From Pristionchus mayeri (Eukaryota; Nematoda; Chromadorea; Rhabditida; Neodiplogasteridae), in the NCBI GenBank assembly GCA_036245805.1, contig BTRK01000001.1:33490758-33554757 (forward strand): a stretch of DNA of 64,000 nt, read 5' to 3'. This document shows, one piece after another, positions 35,197-47,600 of this stretch. The position numbers and the translations under genes were made by a program. How positions within the stretch are numbered: position 1 is the first letter of the stretch; each line of letters begins with the position of its first letter. The notes under the pieces are model-generated. The model was not told the origin of the DNA, did not search any database, and saw only the letters and a list, made by a program, of their open reading frames with translations.

Positions 35197-35485
35197 TCAT
35201 CGTCTACGTCTCTTCGGTGGCGGAGCTCCAGCAGAGCCAGTCACAGTTGCTAAATGAGATCCATTTGATGTTTCGATAGTAAATTTTCGTGCTAGAAAAT
35301 ACCAAAAGGCATTTGAAAAGGCATGTACAAATATATTAACGAACAAAGTATCAATTCGATGTTCACCTCTAGTAATCCGTCTATGAGGCGAAGGAGCCGG
35401 CGCGTCCATGACCGCCAGCTGCGTTTGCCTCCGCATCCATCGGACTCCACCGCGTGAAAACGCCAACTGCGCGCCTATGCGAACC
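35197..35485 (-). CDS. Possible two-exon 3' end of an unknown small gene
   Basis: Minus-strand exons 35367-35485 and 35197-35249 join in correct phase with consensus splice sites. The encoded tail includes VMDAPAPSPHRRITR and ends ATVTGSAGAPPPKRRRR before a stop. I recognise no family, and no upstream exon could be found: a MITE follows at 35544-35765. It may be a chance open stretch in the degraded duplicated region. Confidence 0.22.
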
Positions 35486-35543
35486 CTGTAAAGTGGATGA
35501 TAATGCAGATTAGCATAGTTAGAATCGAAAACTGACCTTAAAG

Positions 35544-35765
35544 TACCCCTGCACACAAAGATTTTTTGAATTCCCTCCGATTGTGTGATCCGCAATCCCT
35601 CGCGCGGGAATTCAAAAAAATTGAATTCGCGGTACTAAAAATTACTGTATTCGATTTAAGTAATCGATTTACAGTATAAATCAAAAATAAATTTTGAATT
35701 CCCGCGCTCGGGCTTGCGGATCATACAATTGGCGGCAATTCAAAAAATCTTTGTGTGCAGGGGTA
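35544..35765. mobile_element. 222-bp MITE
   Basis: Inverted ends begin TACCCCTGCACACAAAGA and match for about 55 bp, including a shared TGATCCGCAA segment. No coding capacity. It lies in the 3'-flank part of the nhr-25 inverted copy. Confidence 0.75.
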
Positions 35766-38160
35766 GTTTAAAAATAAGTTGTCTGCGGTCAATGTCGCAT
35801 TACAACAACTTTAAGAGGATAAGTAGGATCCTGAAGCGTGAACATTACTTTCAAAATGCAATTAATACGCAGAAGATTAAAGAAATGATGGAGATGGGAA
35901 ATGTACATCGAGCAGTCCCTGACGGTTCTAATTCTCATGATTCAATCACAACCGAAAGATTGTATCGTGCGGAATGGGAAGAATGAGCGCTTGGGAGGCG
36001 GAAGCTGCTCTAGGCATCTCATTAGAGCAAATGAGAGTGGGAAGCTCCGTAATTACACTCCACCGAAGCAGCGCGCTAAGTACATGGGACCACCTCCACT
36101 TGGTGGATAGCTTCTAGTGTTGCCGGATAAAGAATCGATCAAGAAAAAACAGAATCAAGACGATGAGATCCTCCCGAAGAAAAGGAAGGGATAAACAGAA
36201 ATCTTGTTTTTGTATCGATATTTCGAGTTATGATATGATCTGATTGATCGTTTCCTTGATCTACTCGAGTCTCTCATTGTTCGCAGGTCACAACAATCAT
36301 TCAAAAGATGTTTTGTCGCAGGGATGAGAACAAGACAATGAGAGACATACTCCTCCCTCTTTCTATTCGCTATCAAGCGAGAGAGCACGATCTCAGGGTT
36401 TGAGTTCTCAGGTATCGGGATCAAATCGGTAACCCTACTAGCTTCCGACTCGAAGATGGCGATGGTGGGAGGTCGCGAGGTCGGCATACCCGAGAGGTGG
36501 TTGGAGTTCATCGCGAGCATTTCTCGAAGGAGATTGTAGGGAAGAAGCTCGTTCGAACGAAGCTTCTCGAAGATGAAATCGCGACAGTAGGTAGCGAATT
36601 CCCTGAGATTATATGAATGCGAATGATAGCAATCTTCTATTTATTGTTGTCATTCTAGTCAGAACAAAAAGTTGATGACTAACACTAGCTTCTATCAGCT
36701 TCCAATCACTAGCCTTGCCATTTCCTGATCAGCTTCTGATACAAAATAGTCGCTTTAGCTATATAGGATTATTTGATCTGTAGCTCCTCTATCTCTTGAT
36801 CAGTTTCTGACGTAACTGAAAATGAGAAACCGCTCAACTTATCTCTAGCCTCTCACCAATCTACTGATAATCGCTTGCGCAACTACTCCTCAGTGACTCA
36901 ATGGTCCCATAAACCATGTAACTCCCCCATCAGCATCTAATCCATCATATATGATAGACCCTCTCGTTCTCAGTGAGATCATAAACAAAAGTTTGACTGG
37001 GGAGAGGAGCCTCTCCTCTAGACGCGATAATTAGTGCCCTGTATCAAGTTATAATGCGCCCCCCCCCCGCTCTTCCCAGGTCATTCATCTATTGTGTCGG
37101 GGAGAGAGCGATTTCCTCCCTTATTCCCACTCCTTATCGAAAGGGTAATCAAAGATCGAATGGAACCTGCTTCATCAAATGCGATCCCTGGTTGTTATTC
37201 GTTCCAAATATGCGATTTCGCAAGATAATAATGAGCGCGGGCTGTAATTTCCCCTTTGGCGAGGAATCATTCGACTCTCTTCATTTCACATGATCTCTCG
37301 CTCACTCTAGACTAAAATAGAGCCAGCGATATAACGAGAGAACACTCCCTGCCTCGGCCTCCAAGGTCGAACGCAAAAACGCCCCGATCACATGGGCTCC
37401 TCTTTTTCGCAAATCTCTCTTGCCCAGCCCCTCTTGACTCTTGGGAAAATGGTCGATGATGATAATACGGTATACTGCTCCCTCCCATATACTTGGCCGT
37501 CTAAGCTATTTATGAGGTCCCTATTTATGAGGTCTATTTATGAGCTGAGCTCCCTCTCGATCTCACTGGCATTAGTATAATAGGAAGAATCGGTCCAGTG
37601 GATCCGTAGGGACAGGCGCCCCCTATTCAATAGGTGGAAGAGGAAAGGCAAATTAATTCATTCCGTGGTGTTCCATGCCAACAATTTCTTTACAGGCCTC
37701 TGGGATAATTACAGTGGGAAATAAGTGCAGCGATCAGATACATTATACGTCAGGCGCAACTTCTAATGAGCTGGACATGTGATTCAAAAGAATTGTTCAC
37801 GTCAGATTGAGTCAAAACAACGATTCAAAAGTTAGATTGATTCAAAACAATGATTCAAAAATCAGATTGATTCAAAAGAACACATATAAATTTAAACTAA
37901 AGTCATGTAGACCTCGTAGGAGGGCACGGAGGTTTGATCGGGCACACGTCTCTTCTGAGCCCATCCCTGGAAGATACTTGCACGCAGGTGGCCAGCGAGA
38001 TCTCTGCTCGAGAGATCAAAGATAAATGTATGGCCAGATAATTGAAATGCTATCAATGATTGATAAGCTCAGCGCATGGCTCAAAATATCAACGATCAGA
38101 CCTCACCATTGTTATCGAAGAGAGTGGGAAGCGCATTGCGGTGATGTCCAGCTGGAAATA

Positions 38161-39392
38161 TTGGGGTGTCCGGAAAGTTCGTATAATTTATTGTTTTTAT
38201 TTTTTATTCAATGCTTTACAATTCTCAGTGACCAATGTATGCCCCCTTCTTTCTCACTACATCCCTCCAGCGATTGGGCAGGGTCTCGATTCCTCTCTTC
38301 CAGAATGCGGGTTTCTTCGAGACCGCCCAGTTCACGAAAGCCCTCACGTCTTCATCTCGATTCTTGAACTTCTTTCCTTTGCAGAATTCAGAGAGAGAGC
38401 GGAAGCAGTGGTAGTCGCATGGGGAGAGATCCGGGGAATACGGTGGATGGGGAATCCTCTAGATCTTCAGCTCGTCCATTTTCTTCTGCGTCATCTTCGC
38501 TTGATGTGGGCGAGCATTGTCCATCAGAAGAAGAATTTTGCCCTGGTTCAGGAGTCTGGGAGGGACTCTGATCGCGACATCGTCCAGTTGTTCAGAGAAG
38601 AGGTCGGCATTGATGCTGGTGCCAGGGGCGAGGATCTCCCACCGAGCACTGAGAAGAAGAAGCAGAGGAGTTCCTTCTTTCCGTGCTCTTCCTTCTTCGG
38701 GACGGGCGTGGGCTTGTCATCTGCATCCACCCATTGCAGTCTCCTCACAGGGTTATCGTACGTGATCCACTTCTCATCTGTAGCGATGATGGAATTTACC
38801 CATCGAAGATTGGATATACGATGGAGTAATTCCCGACAGACTTGAACACGATTTTTCAGCTGTTCGGGGGAGAGGTCATGGGGAATCACTTGTGGGAGTT
38901 TCGGCTTCTTCCCAGATCGATGGAGGATATCGGACACCGTTTATCTGGGAGTACCAGTATCCTTCTTCAACTCACGCACACTGGCCATGGGCTTGCGCTT
39001 CAGTGTGCGGAGAACGAGAGGCTCATCGAGGGAGGGAGGGCGTCCAGAGCGGGGTTGATCATCGAGACCAAACTCCCCTTTCTTGAAGCGGGAGAACCAC
39101 TTATAGCAGAAGGGTATGGAGGGGGCGTCAGCTCCTTCCGACTGGGCCAGGGCAGAGTGGGCCTCCTTCACGGATCGGCCAAGACGGTAGTAATGAAGTA
39201 AAACTGCTCGGAGGTAGAGATGGGAGTCCATCACAAGAATCAATGTAGCAACTAGGAGACTGATTAAATCCTCTCACTACTCAACGTCAGAAAGATGCAA
39301 TAAATTGTTGACAGACAGATTGCGCAATCACTGCATTTGATCGCGAACTGACTTTTTTCCGAAGCATTATACGAACTTTCCGGACACCCCAA
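38161..39392 (-). mobile_element. Mariner-family transposon inside the nhr-25 pseudogene
   Basis: 1232 bp with ends TTGGGGTGTCCGGAAAGTTC and its complement, and TA duplications at 38159-38160 and 39393-39394. The parental intron at about 59345-59370 provides the empty site (AGTGACTTTATTTCC on plus, TA at the insertion point). It inserted after the duplication. Confidence 0.9.
38225..39243 (-). pseudogene. Broken mariner transposase (second copy)
   Basis: Minus-strand N-terminal part MDSHLYLRAVLLHYYRLG, with FCYKWFSRFKKGEFGLDDQP and RSGRPPSLDEPLV. A frame break near 38940 precedes the catalytic part. The three catalytic aspartates are visible: ATDEKWITYDN, LLMDNARPH and the Asp of the third motif near 38430. 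A frameshift near 38650 and a stop after KMDELKI prevent a full-length product. The reading ends at the stop 38225-38227. Confidence 0.86.
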
Positions 39393-39548
39393 TAGAATCA
39401 CTTAGCGATTGCACCAGCGAGGGTACGGCACAGTCCGATTCACCCAAGCTCCGTAAAGCTTCGCTTTGCTGAGCAGCGCGACCATTCCCGTGGAGATACT
39501 GTAATCGGATTGGGTTTGGCAGTTCGTTCGTCAGCTCAAATCACTAAG

Positions 39549-39850
39549 GGTGCGAACATTGTCTCTGCCTAGTCGCATTTTCTAGTCAGAAAAATCGACT
39601 AGAGTCGAAAAAGAGGGGGAGACGAACCCTCTCCCATCCCCTCTCATTTCCCTCGTCTCCTCACTTTGTATCCACTCCGCGCGAGATGGAACGTGCGAAA
39701 TGAGAATGAGAGTGGATGTAAAGTGAGGGGTAGAGGGAAATGAGAGGAGAGGGGAGAGGGTTCGTCTCCCCCTCATATTCGACTAGACCGACCCCTCTAG
39801 TCGATTTTTCTGACTAGAAAATGCGACTAGGCAGAGACACTGTTCGCACC
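39549..39850. mobile_element. 302-bp MITE
   Basis: Inverted ends begin GGTGCGAAC and extend through CTCTGCCTAGTCGCATTTTC with only a few mismatches. The interior is GA/CT-rich. It lies in the pseudogene intron corresponding to 58785-59223. Confidence 0.75.
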
Positions 39851-41429
39851 ATAATAGTCGAAGCAACTGTTTGCACGATTCACATATCGTAAATGCACCG
39901 GGGAACAATTAAGCGAGTGAGCGTTGGTACACAGAGGGGGATACTCACTCCCTCTCCTCTCTCTAACGGTCAAGAGGCCCCCGTTTACCTAAGTGCATAG
40001 GTCATATCTTCCTAAACAGTGTGACGCAATAAGCGGTGGCTATAGTGGGCAGCACAATTATCCAATTTAGCAATAGCGTTTTGGAGGCCCGCTATAACTG
40101 ATACGATCACTTCGGACTTTGAACTACCGATAGCTCAATTAACAGCGCGATTTTTCTTGCTTAATTAGCTAATAATATTATTTATATAATTTAAAAACTT
40201 ACCCTCCGAAGCGGGTCTTGATGTCGAACGGAATCCTGCCCTGGGCGGCATCGAAGGTGACGTCCATCAGATTAAATGCCACCCATGACCTCCGCGTCAG
40301 GCTCATCCGCTCGTACAGCTAAAAGACGGATTTCATATGCTTATTCAAAAGACCTTTCTTGATCAGACGATGAATCTCAAGTACTAATATAATGAATATC
40401 ACATTTTGTCTGAAAGACGGCTATGATCCAAGTTTCTCTTTAACGATTGGCTAATGTCCGGTCGCGGTTTCTGTCCTAATGGCAAGTAAGTGCGATCAAT
40501 TTGCGCAAGTGGTTGAGTGATTGCCGATGCCGGGACGCATTTCTCTTGATGTTGCCGATGCAATAGAAACTAATCTTGGACATACTAGGAGCTTTTCGGA
40601 ATTCTAGTATACTTCCCGGTTCCAAAATACCCGGCTCACCAAGGCTTGTCAAAACATAATTGTGGGTATTTTCGACTTCCCGGCTCCTATCCCAGACGAG
40701 GATCACACGAGCCGCGAATCGTTTATCTCCATCTATACCCCCCCCCTTTGCCCCCTTCTCCCCTCTCCTTACGCAACTATTCTGCCTCTTCCCATCGCGA
40801 GATCGCCCTGATTGTTATCAGTGATTGATCTGAATGCGCCCTGTCGTAAGTCAAGATATCCCCAGAGCGGGAGTGGCAAGACCGGGTTTTAGGCGGATTC
40901 GGGAGAAACAACGCCGGGTTTTCGGATGAGCCGGAAGTTGTAAGACCGTGTTTTAGGCGCGGAGCCGGGAATCCCAAGATTTTAGGCGGTGGACTCGGAT
41001 CTATGTCCGTACGTAGTACAATGTACTCGTGATTCCTGACTGCCGTATGCTTAAATAGGCTATCATTGTATCCTAATTAGACGATATGAGAGTAGAAAGT
41101 GTTGATGGGTAACAACTTTATATCAGCCTTGCTTGTAACTTCGTAGCAGAACAGTTAGAGAAGAGTGACAAAGATTATGACGAACGACTGCACGTCACCA
41201 CCGAAACGAATGAAAACCAAGCTAGACTACGCTTTACAACCCTGAACATATAGGTGTCAATGTAGTTCGAACTGCCCCAACATCCGAGTATTTAAGCGTT
41301 AATTGGAAAGCCATCCCGTAGTCGCAGATCTTTCAGACCCTCAATAATTCAGGAGAGTTTCCCCCACCCACCCCAATCACTAATTACTTATCAGAGGTAT
41401 TCTGAGAGAATGTAGGAAATAGAGACCCT

Positions 41430-42361
41430 TGATTTACAAAAACTTCAAACTGCTTCAATCGGCAACCCATTATCATTATTGACGCACCTAGTGATAAGGA
41501 ACTTTTGTTTTAAGTTTCGGAGCCGTAAATTGCAAACAGCCTAAAAGCCGGCTCTCAAAATTTCAAAAGTTTGACAGACCACAATTCCTTTATTTTTTGA
41601 GATACGAAGTCGTTAAAAAAAGCAAATGAGCCGCCTTTGAGAGCTGAACAACTTTTATGCTAGAAGTAAACCATTTGAGAAGCATAAAATATAGATAATT
41701 CAAGAAAGGCGATTTTTCGATAACTTTATTCACAGTTTTTTGGGTGTAGCCGAAAAAAAGATCCCACGTGTAAATGAGATCTCTCCGGATTCGTAATCTA
41801 CGTACTTTTCTACCCCAGGGAATTGCCCCAGGGAATCTACATTTCTACCCCAGGGAATCTACATTCATTTTGGACGCGACTGTTTGCCTGTTTTTTCCAT
41901 GGAATCTCATATTTTGACGCATACAAATATGTGATGTCAATTTTTCTAAATTATGACAATACAATTCCCTGGGGTAAAAAAGTACGTTGTATTACGAATC
42001 CGTAGAGATCTCATTTACACGTGGGATCTTTTTTTCGGCTACACCCAAAAAAACTGTGAATAAAGTTATCGAAAAATCGCTTTTCTTGAATTATCTATAT
42101 TTCATGCTTCTCAAATGGTTTTACTTCTAACATAAAAAGTTGTTCAGCTCTCAAAGGCGGCTCGTTTGCTTTTTTTAACGACTTTGTATCTCAAAAAAGA
42201 AAGGAATTGTGGTCTGTCAAATTTTTGAAATTTTGAAAGCCGGCTTTTAGGCTGTTTGCAATTTACGGCTCCGAAACTTAAAACAAAAGTTCCTTATCAC
42301 TAGGTGCGTCAATAATGATAATGGGTTGCCGATTGAAGCAGTTTGAAGTTTTTGTAAATCA
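41430..42361. mobile_element. 932-bp palindromic (foldback) element
   Basis: Arms of about 397 bp (41430-41826 and about 41961-42361) are near-perfect complements with ends TGATTTACAAAAACTTC. The centre holds three short tandem copies of a CTACCCCAGGGAAT unit (about 41812-41862). I see no transposase and no certain target duplication. It lies in DNA inserted between two parts of the nhr-25 pseudogene. Confidence 0.78.
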
Positions 42362-42900
42362 CATCCTGCGATCTCTCAGAAGAGCTGTTATGTGTTCATG
42401 GTATCATCGCGCCTCGGGCGTAGATAAAATATTATTATTATCGTAACATACATACATAAGGGCGAGAGATGATTACATACAAAGGAATATTAGCTATGCG
42501 GTGAAACTATGTACAATTATAGAGGGAAAGAGAGAGAATTGGGAGATTATGGAAACATACTTAGTCAGAGATACAATAAAATGGGAAGGTTACAGTATGC
42601 AAGACTCTGGAGCCGGCAATTATCTTGATGTGGAGGCCGTGCCGTTGGCGCTAGCTACGCCGCGGAAGCCACTGATAATGGAATGGTGATTATAGAGCGA
42701 GAGAGTGTGGGAAATTGGTAGAGTCAGAGAAAGAAGAATAAAGATTAAAGATCAAAAAGTGTACCTCATGGCCCGACTCGAGGCGCCATTCGCTGTATGC
42801 GCTGCACCCTATCCCGCTTGTAGTAGGAGCCAAACTTGTTGCGGCCTCCGCGCATACGCTGCTCGCGAACAGCTTAAATTTTACTTTATGAGTTGACTTG

Positions 42901-44620
42901 CACTTAATCTTTAATCTTTAATCTTTATCTTCTACATATGAATAGCCGTTGAGGCAAGTTAAGGGTAGAGAGCTTCTTCTCAAAACTACGAGATTTTGTC
43001 TATTGAAAAATGGGCGTGGCTTAGATACTTTCCCAAAACTCAGAACCATTCTCCTTCTTTCTAATGCCGAACTTGCATGTATGCACAACTTTTCGGCCTG
43101 ATTCGAGTGGCCAAATGTAAGTTGTCAAGGCCTCATTAACTACCAGGAATTGGAAATGCCCTGATCCTCTCTTATTCAAGTCCTCTCTGTATTGCAAATA
43201 CGAAGAGAGAGAGAGAGAGAAAGAGAAAAAAACTGAAATGGATTGAGATATCGAGAGGAAATATTTGCATTTTGTGTGTGTAGCGAGCGTATCGCAACGA
43301 CGATAAACAAAACCAAAATACCGAGTGAAGGACATTTATTCCACACGACAACAACAATTGAGTGCACTCGTTTATCCCTATTAGGCGCTGCAGCTGCAGT
43401 TTAGAGATGCTGTGCGAAGAGTTTTTTGAGAGAGCCCTGTTGTGCTGCGTAGAAAGAGATGAATCGTGTGAGACTATAAACTAATGCAAAATAGTGTGTG
43501 TGTCGTGAATTTACTCCACACAACTACCCTCGTTTATTCCGATTAGGCGCTGCTTCTGCAGTTTTATCGCCAACAAGCAGCCGAAATTCCCTCACATCTC
43601 GTATTTCAGGCCCGCAGTCTGGCCCTCAACGCCATGGAATTGTCGTAGCCCGCAAATTCTTCTGTTTTCATATGATCCGAAAAGCCTACTCCTCATCTAA
43701 TCGGTTTTGACGTAACTATTTTATTCATTATTTCGTGTTCTCACAATCTGATAAACCATTCACACTTATCTACAGTATTTGTTCAAAAATTTTCGTCTGG
43801 CAGGACTCTGGGGAACATCGGATGAAAACATCGGCAAAGAAAGCGCAATTACGCGATAATTGTCGGCTCATTTTTGAGAATTCCTTGTCATCTCTTCTTC
43901 TCTTTCGTGTTTGATCGATTTCATTTACATTTCTCGACAAATGAGTGAATTTGCATAGAATAACGGATATCTTGTTAGTTTTTAAACTCAATACTATCAC
44001 TGAATTTGTGCCAGGATACACTGTGTGCCTCACTCCAGATGGGGCAGACTTTAATCGAGTCCCTCTCGTTCAAAGACGAGGCTCAGCAGATGTGCAAACT
44101 TGCCTACGCGACTCCTCATGTGTCCAAGCGATGACTCTCTTCATTTTGCTTGCTCTCTCGTCAACATATCATGCGAGAGAGTGCGCAGAATGAAGAGAGT
44201 CCCTTCTTGCCAAGCCATCTCCCGTGCGTCCCCCACATTCTCACAATGGATTCCCGAGATTCGTTTCAGTTCAATAGTCATTTCGCGCAATCGCCAACAA
44301 CTCATAGCGAATGCTGAATGATTTCCCCTCTCCATTCAGAACAACATAGAGATCAGATTTCGTGGAAAACCTATTTCCATGCTCTCTCGCTTTCCCTAAC
44401 CGCTGAGAGAGTGTTCCAAAATGTGGAGCGACAAGCGTTTGTACTCTTTTCCATACCTACAGCGCTAAATAAACCAGCGTGTTGTTCGCGTGTGCGCTCG
44501 TTTTTGCCGATAGTACACTCATAAAAATGCCCATTCAAATTCCGCAGTTTCCATTCGCGATCTTTCGTTTCTCCTAGCAAGCTGACTTTTGAAAAGCCCT
44601 TTATTTTTTGGTTATAGAAA
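42901..44620. other. Intergenic region upstream of the fukutin-like gene
   Basis: No exon chain recognised. Contains CT/GA-rich stretches (43195-43240) and two related copies of a TTTATYCCNATTAGGCGCTGC segment (about 43370 and 43530). A hairpin-forming element lies at 44133-44201. It presumably includes the promoter of the gene starting at 44627. Confidence 0.55.
44133..44201. repeat. Short foldback element (69 bp)
   Basis: GACTCTCTTCATTTTGC on the left is complementary, with few mismatches, to the right end GCAGAATGAAGAGAGTC, and an inner CTCTCTCG pairs with CGAGAGAG. The same CTCTCTCG/CGAGAGAG core recurs in other short elements in the window (for example 62785-62820). Confidence 0.65.
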
Positions 44621-44626
44621 CTTCAG
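44621..44626 (+). promoter_or_regulatory. Possible trans-splice acceptor directly before the ATG
   Basis: CTTCAG lies immediately before the ATG at 44627, after a T-rich stretch. An acceptor touching the start codon is the usual spliced-leader site in nematodes. It could instead be a normal acceptor of an unseen upstream exon. Confidence 0.4.
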
Positions 44627-47600
44627 ATGAGACTTCGAAATATTTCGACTGTTGTATTTTGCGCAATTTTCTTCATTATCTTTCTCGTCCTGCTCTCCAG
44701 GCGCTTTTCTGAATCAGTCGCAGAGGAAATCGTGCAAATTTCAAAGGTTTTTTGCATAATCATTTCGAAATTATTGATCGAATTCGTTTTAGGATCATGT
44801 TTTTCCAGTAAATCCTTGTTTTGACTTCATTCGCTCTCTTCCTCCTCCTCCTCTCACCGATGTGGGAGATTTTATGGATATTTATCTGATCGATATCAAT
44901 GCTATCAAAAGGCTCAAGCAAAATTGCAAGTAAGTAAAAAGTATGTTCTCTAGTGTTCCAAATCGGCATGTGACCTCCTGATTTCATGTGCTCTCTCACC
45001 TTACATACGAGAGAATCTCTGGTTTCTCCCAACCAGTGGTTAATCAGTGCCCTGACCAGTGGGTGGGGAGTTGCCCACCTACTGGTCAAGGGACTGGTTG
45101 ACCACTGGTTGGCTACTGGTCAACCACTGGTTGAGAGGCCTCCTACAGTACGCAAGTTCAGAGGGTCAGATAAATAGTTCATTCTTGTGGAAGAGGAGCG
45201 CCCCTTACGGTAGTCAACTCTCGCACGGAACTTCCGTGTTTCGGGAGTAGCTACATTCAAAATACGATCGAATGGATCGTAGAACCAGCCATGGCTTACT
45301 GTTAGCCAGGCTGTTATCGCTGTTTCGGGGGTTTCTCGTAGGCAGAGTGCTCTCTACTCGCGCCGGGGTAGAGCAGGTCGCTCTCAACTAGTGGTCAACC
45401 AGTGCAGGGCAGTGGTTGACCACTGGTCAGCACGCCACTGGTTAGCCACTGGTCAGGGAACTGGTCAGCCACTGGTTGGGCGAAACTCCGCCCCTTCTAA
45501 CAACCACTGGTTGGCAGAAACCAGAGATGTTAACCGAAGAGAGCAAACGCCGATTTATCATCATTACTAATTTTTGCCTTGCATAAATTGAGCACTTTCA
45601 TTTAGCGCATCAGTTAAATTACCATTATCCGTCATGCTATCCGAAAAGCATGCAGATACCTCAATCGATGAGGTAAGCGATTTTTATGGATTTCATGTCT
45701 CAGCTAAAGAGCTATTTCAGAGCACTTACAACGTATCATATTTCGCCGACAAAGGCGATTTTGTGCGAATAAAGTCAAAAGAGGAACGAGTTTTGCTGAA
45801 GTGAGATATCGATTTTTTACTACTTTTATTTGACAAAAATCACAAAAACAATTCAGACAAGATCACCACCGAATCGGTCCCTTACTTGTCCCTGTTGATC
45901 TTCAACGGTTTATCGATTACTATGATCGGTATAGTTATTTTCACAATCGATTATTTAAAATCCTCACAGGAGTCGACTAATTCCTTGTCTGAACAAGAAG
46001 ATGCACCGGAACAGAACAAAAGATCAGGAGAACCAGTACCCGCTGCCTAAGCACTTTGAGGTGAGGCTTTCCATTTGGATATCTAAATTGTAACATATCC
46101 AAACCTTTTTACGCAGTTTTTGAACTTAATTGAGGGAATAGTGAAAAATAGTTGGAAGAAATGAGCAAGTTTAAGTTCAGAATAAAATGGCGGAGCTCCG
46201 AGACGCCCTCATCGACATGGGAACGATGCCTTTCATCACCGGAGGCACGCTTCTAGGTGAATTGTTTATTATTTTTAAATATATTGTAGTGTTGTGGAGA
46301 TTACATTTTGAGAGTAGATTAGAAACAGTACACATCGAGGTGAGTCATTCAGCTCATTAATCTTTGCCTGACATTGAGTAAGCTCAAGATGAAACAGTAT
46401 TTGGAACAAAAATATTATTTCTTCTCGCAATTCACTATCGCGCAATTCAGCCGCTCTATGTCTTGGAAATGATGATAGGGAGAATTTAGAAATAAATCTT
46501 TTCCAGGTTGGTACAGAGAGTGCGCAATCATTCCGCACACGATGGACGCGGACTTTGGCGTATTGAAGCAGGAATATCGGTTTGCAAAGTTCAAATTCAA
46601 TTTGGATTACAGTTCGAGAAACGATACCACTGTTCCCTCATTCTAATCACCGTCGCACAACCCGACCAGTCGGGATAGTGTGTAGAATGATGACGCTGTA
46701 TCGTTTCTCGAACTCTAATTTGATTCAAAATAAATTGATTTAAGGTCACAGATGCTCGAGCAAATCAAGGCACTGCCCGGATTCGATTTATTCAAGCGAA
46801 TTGGACGAGTGAGTATGTTTATAATCGATTTCAAGCTGTTTTTAACCAACCATGACCTAAATATATGAAAACAATTACGAAAGGATAATGAGATTCCAAT
46901 TGCCGAGGTAAAAAATGCTATTTTCGAAAATATGTAATTCTTCAGGATTATGATTCTTTGGAGTTCACTCTGGTCGCACACGGCGGCGGCCCATTGGATA
47001 TTTTTGTGTTCTATGACGAGGTATTTGCAATGCGCGAGTGGTCTCATCACCATTATTACAATTTTACACCATTCTTGCCTACAAGAGCACTTTTATTGTT
47101 ATATTGGGCTGACAGAGAATAGATTATAAAAATGTCTAGTGTTAGAGAACCGCTTCCCACGCTCTCTTGTCATGTCGAGTGGCCAGAGTGCTTTAATGAA
47201 CTTGGTTTTGATTAAAGGATGACGATCACGTGTACACAATTTATTAAAGGATGACGATCACGTGTACACCGCCGGCCTCGACAAGCCCACGCATAGTCGA
47301 TTCAAGTGGATACAGCCGAGGTTCGCACTCAAACTAATTCATTTGGGTCGCCGTCTCATTTCACGCACTCCCTCAACCTTTCGACCGACCTTTCGACCGG
47401 CGAGAATATAGATAACAGAACATACATTGGAGTCGTTTTTCCAACTCTATTTTCAACAAATCTCGTGTCAATCGAAATGCGGCTCCTACGATCTCCTCAT
47501 ACAACAGCCACTTGACCGATCTAGTGTTGCACTTTTGCGCCTGTAATTCACACTACCGAAAACAACTCGTGCTCTCCTTCTTCCGGAGATCGAAATCTCG

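Larger units (their letters stand above)
36438..42872 (-). pseudogene. nhr-25 pseudogene (inverted partial copy)
   Basis: Exon remnants, minus strand, in gene order. 42765-42872 is the Ftz-F1 box exon: same 108-bp length as the parent, but with an in-frame TGA at 42768-42766 where the parent has GGA. About 42605-42690 is the next exon, with an internal deletion. 40203-40318 is an LBD exon of the same 116-bp length with open frame and kept splice sites. About 39425-39497 is degenerate. About 38101-38155 and 37905-38018 are further LBD exons. 36438-36610 is the AF-2 exon, open, reading NLLREMLAMNSNHLSG. The zinc-finger exons and those matching 57154-58251 are absent. It cannot encode a working receptor, although short open pieces survive, so it is fairly young. 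Confidence 0.87.
33310..42900 (-). repeat. Inverted segmental copy of the nhr-25 3' half and 3' flank
   Basis: Read on the minus strand, this block follows 56550-62480 in order. 42765-42872 matches exon 56563-56670. 40203-40318 matches exon 58669-58784. 37050-37740 matches the large last intron (59760-60440). 36438-36610 matches the last exon. 34795-34920 matches the 3' flank (62080-62216), and 33310-33525 matches 62217-62470. The copy is interrupted by later insertions at 33528-34792, 35544-35765, 38161-39392, 39549-39850 and about 40990-42600. The stretch corresponding to 57150-58250 is missing. The two arms point toward each other across about 13.6 kb that holds the fukutin-like gene. Confidence 0.85.

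Noticed and set aside
35790..36110. Plus-strand open frames beginning MSHYNNFKRISRILKREHYF and another ending KYMGPPPLGG
   Set aside because: They are in different frames with no convincing splice to join them, no recognised family, and they lie in the degraded duplicated flank.
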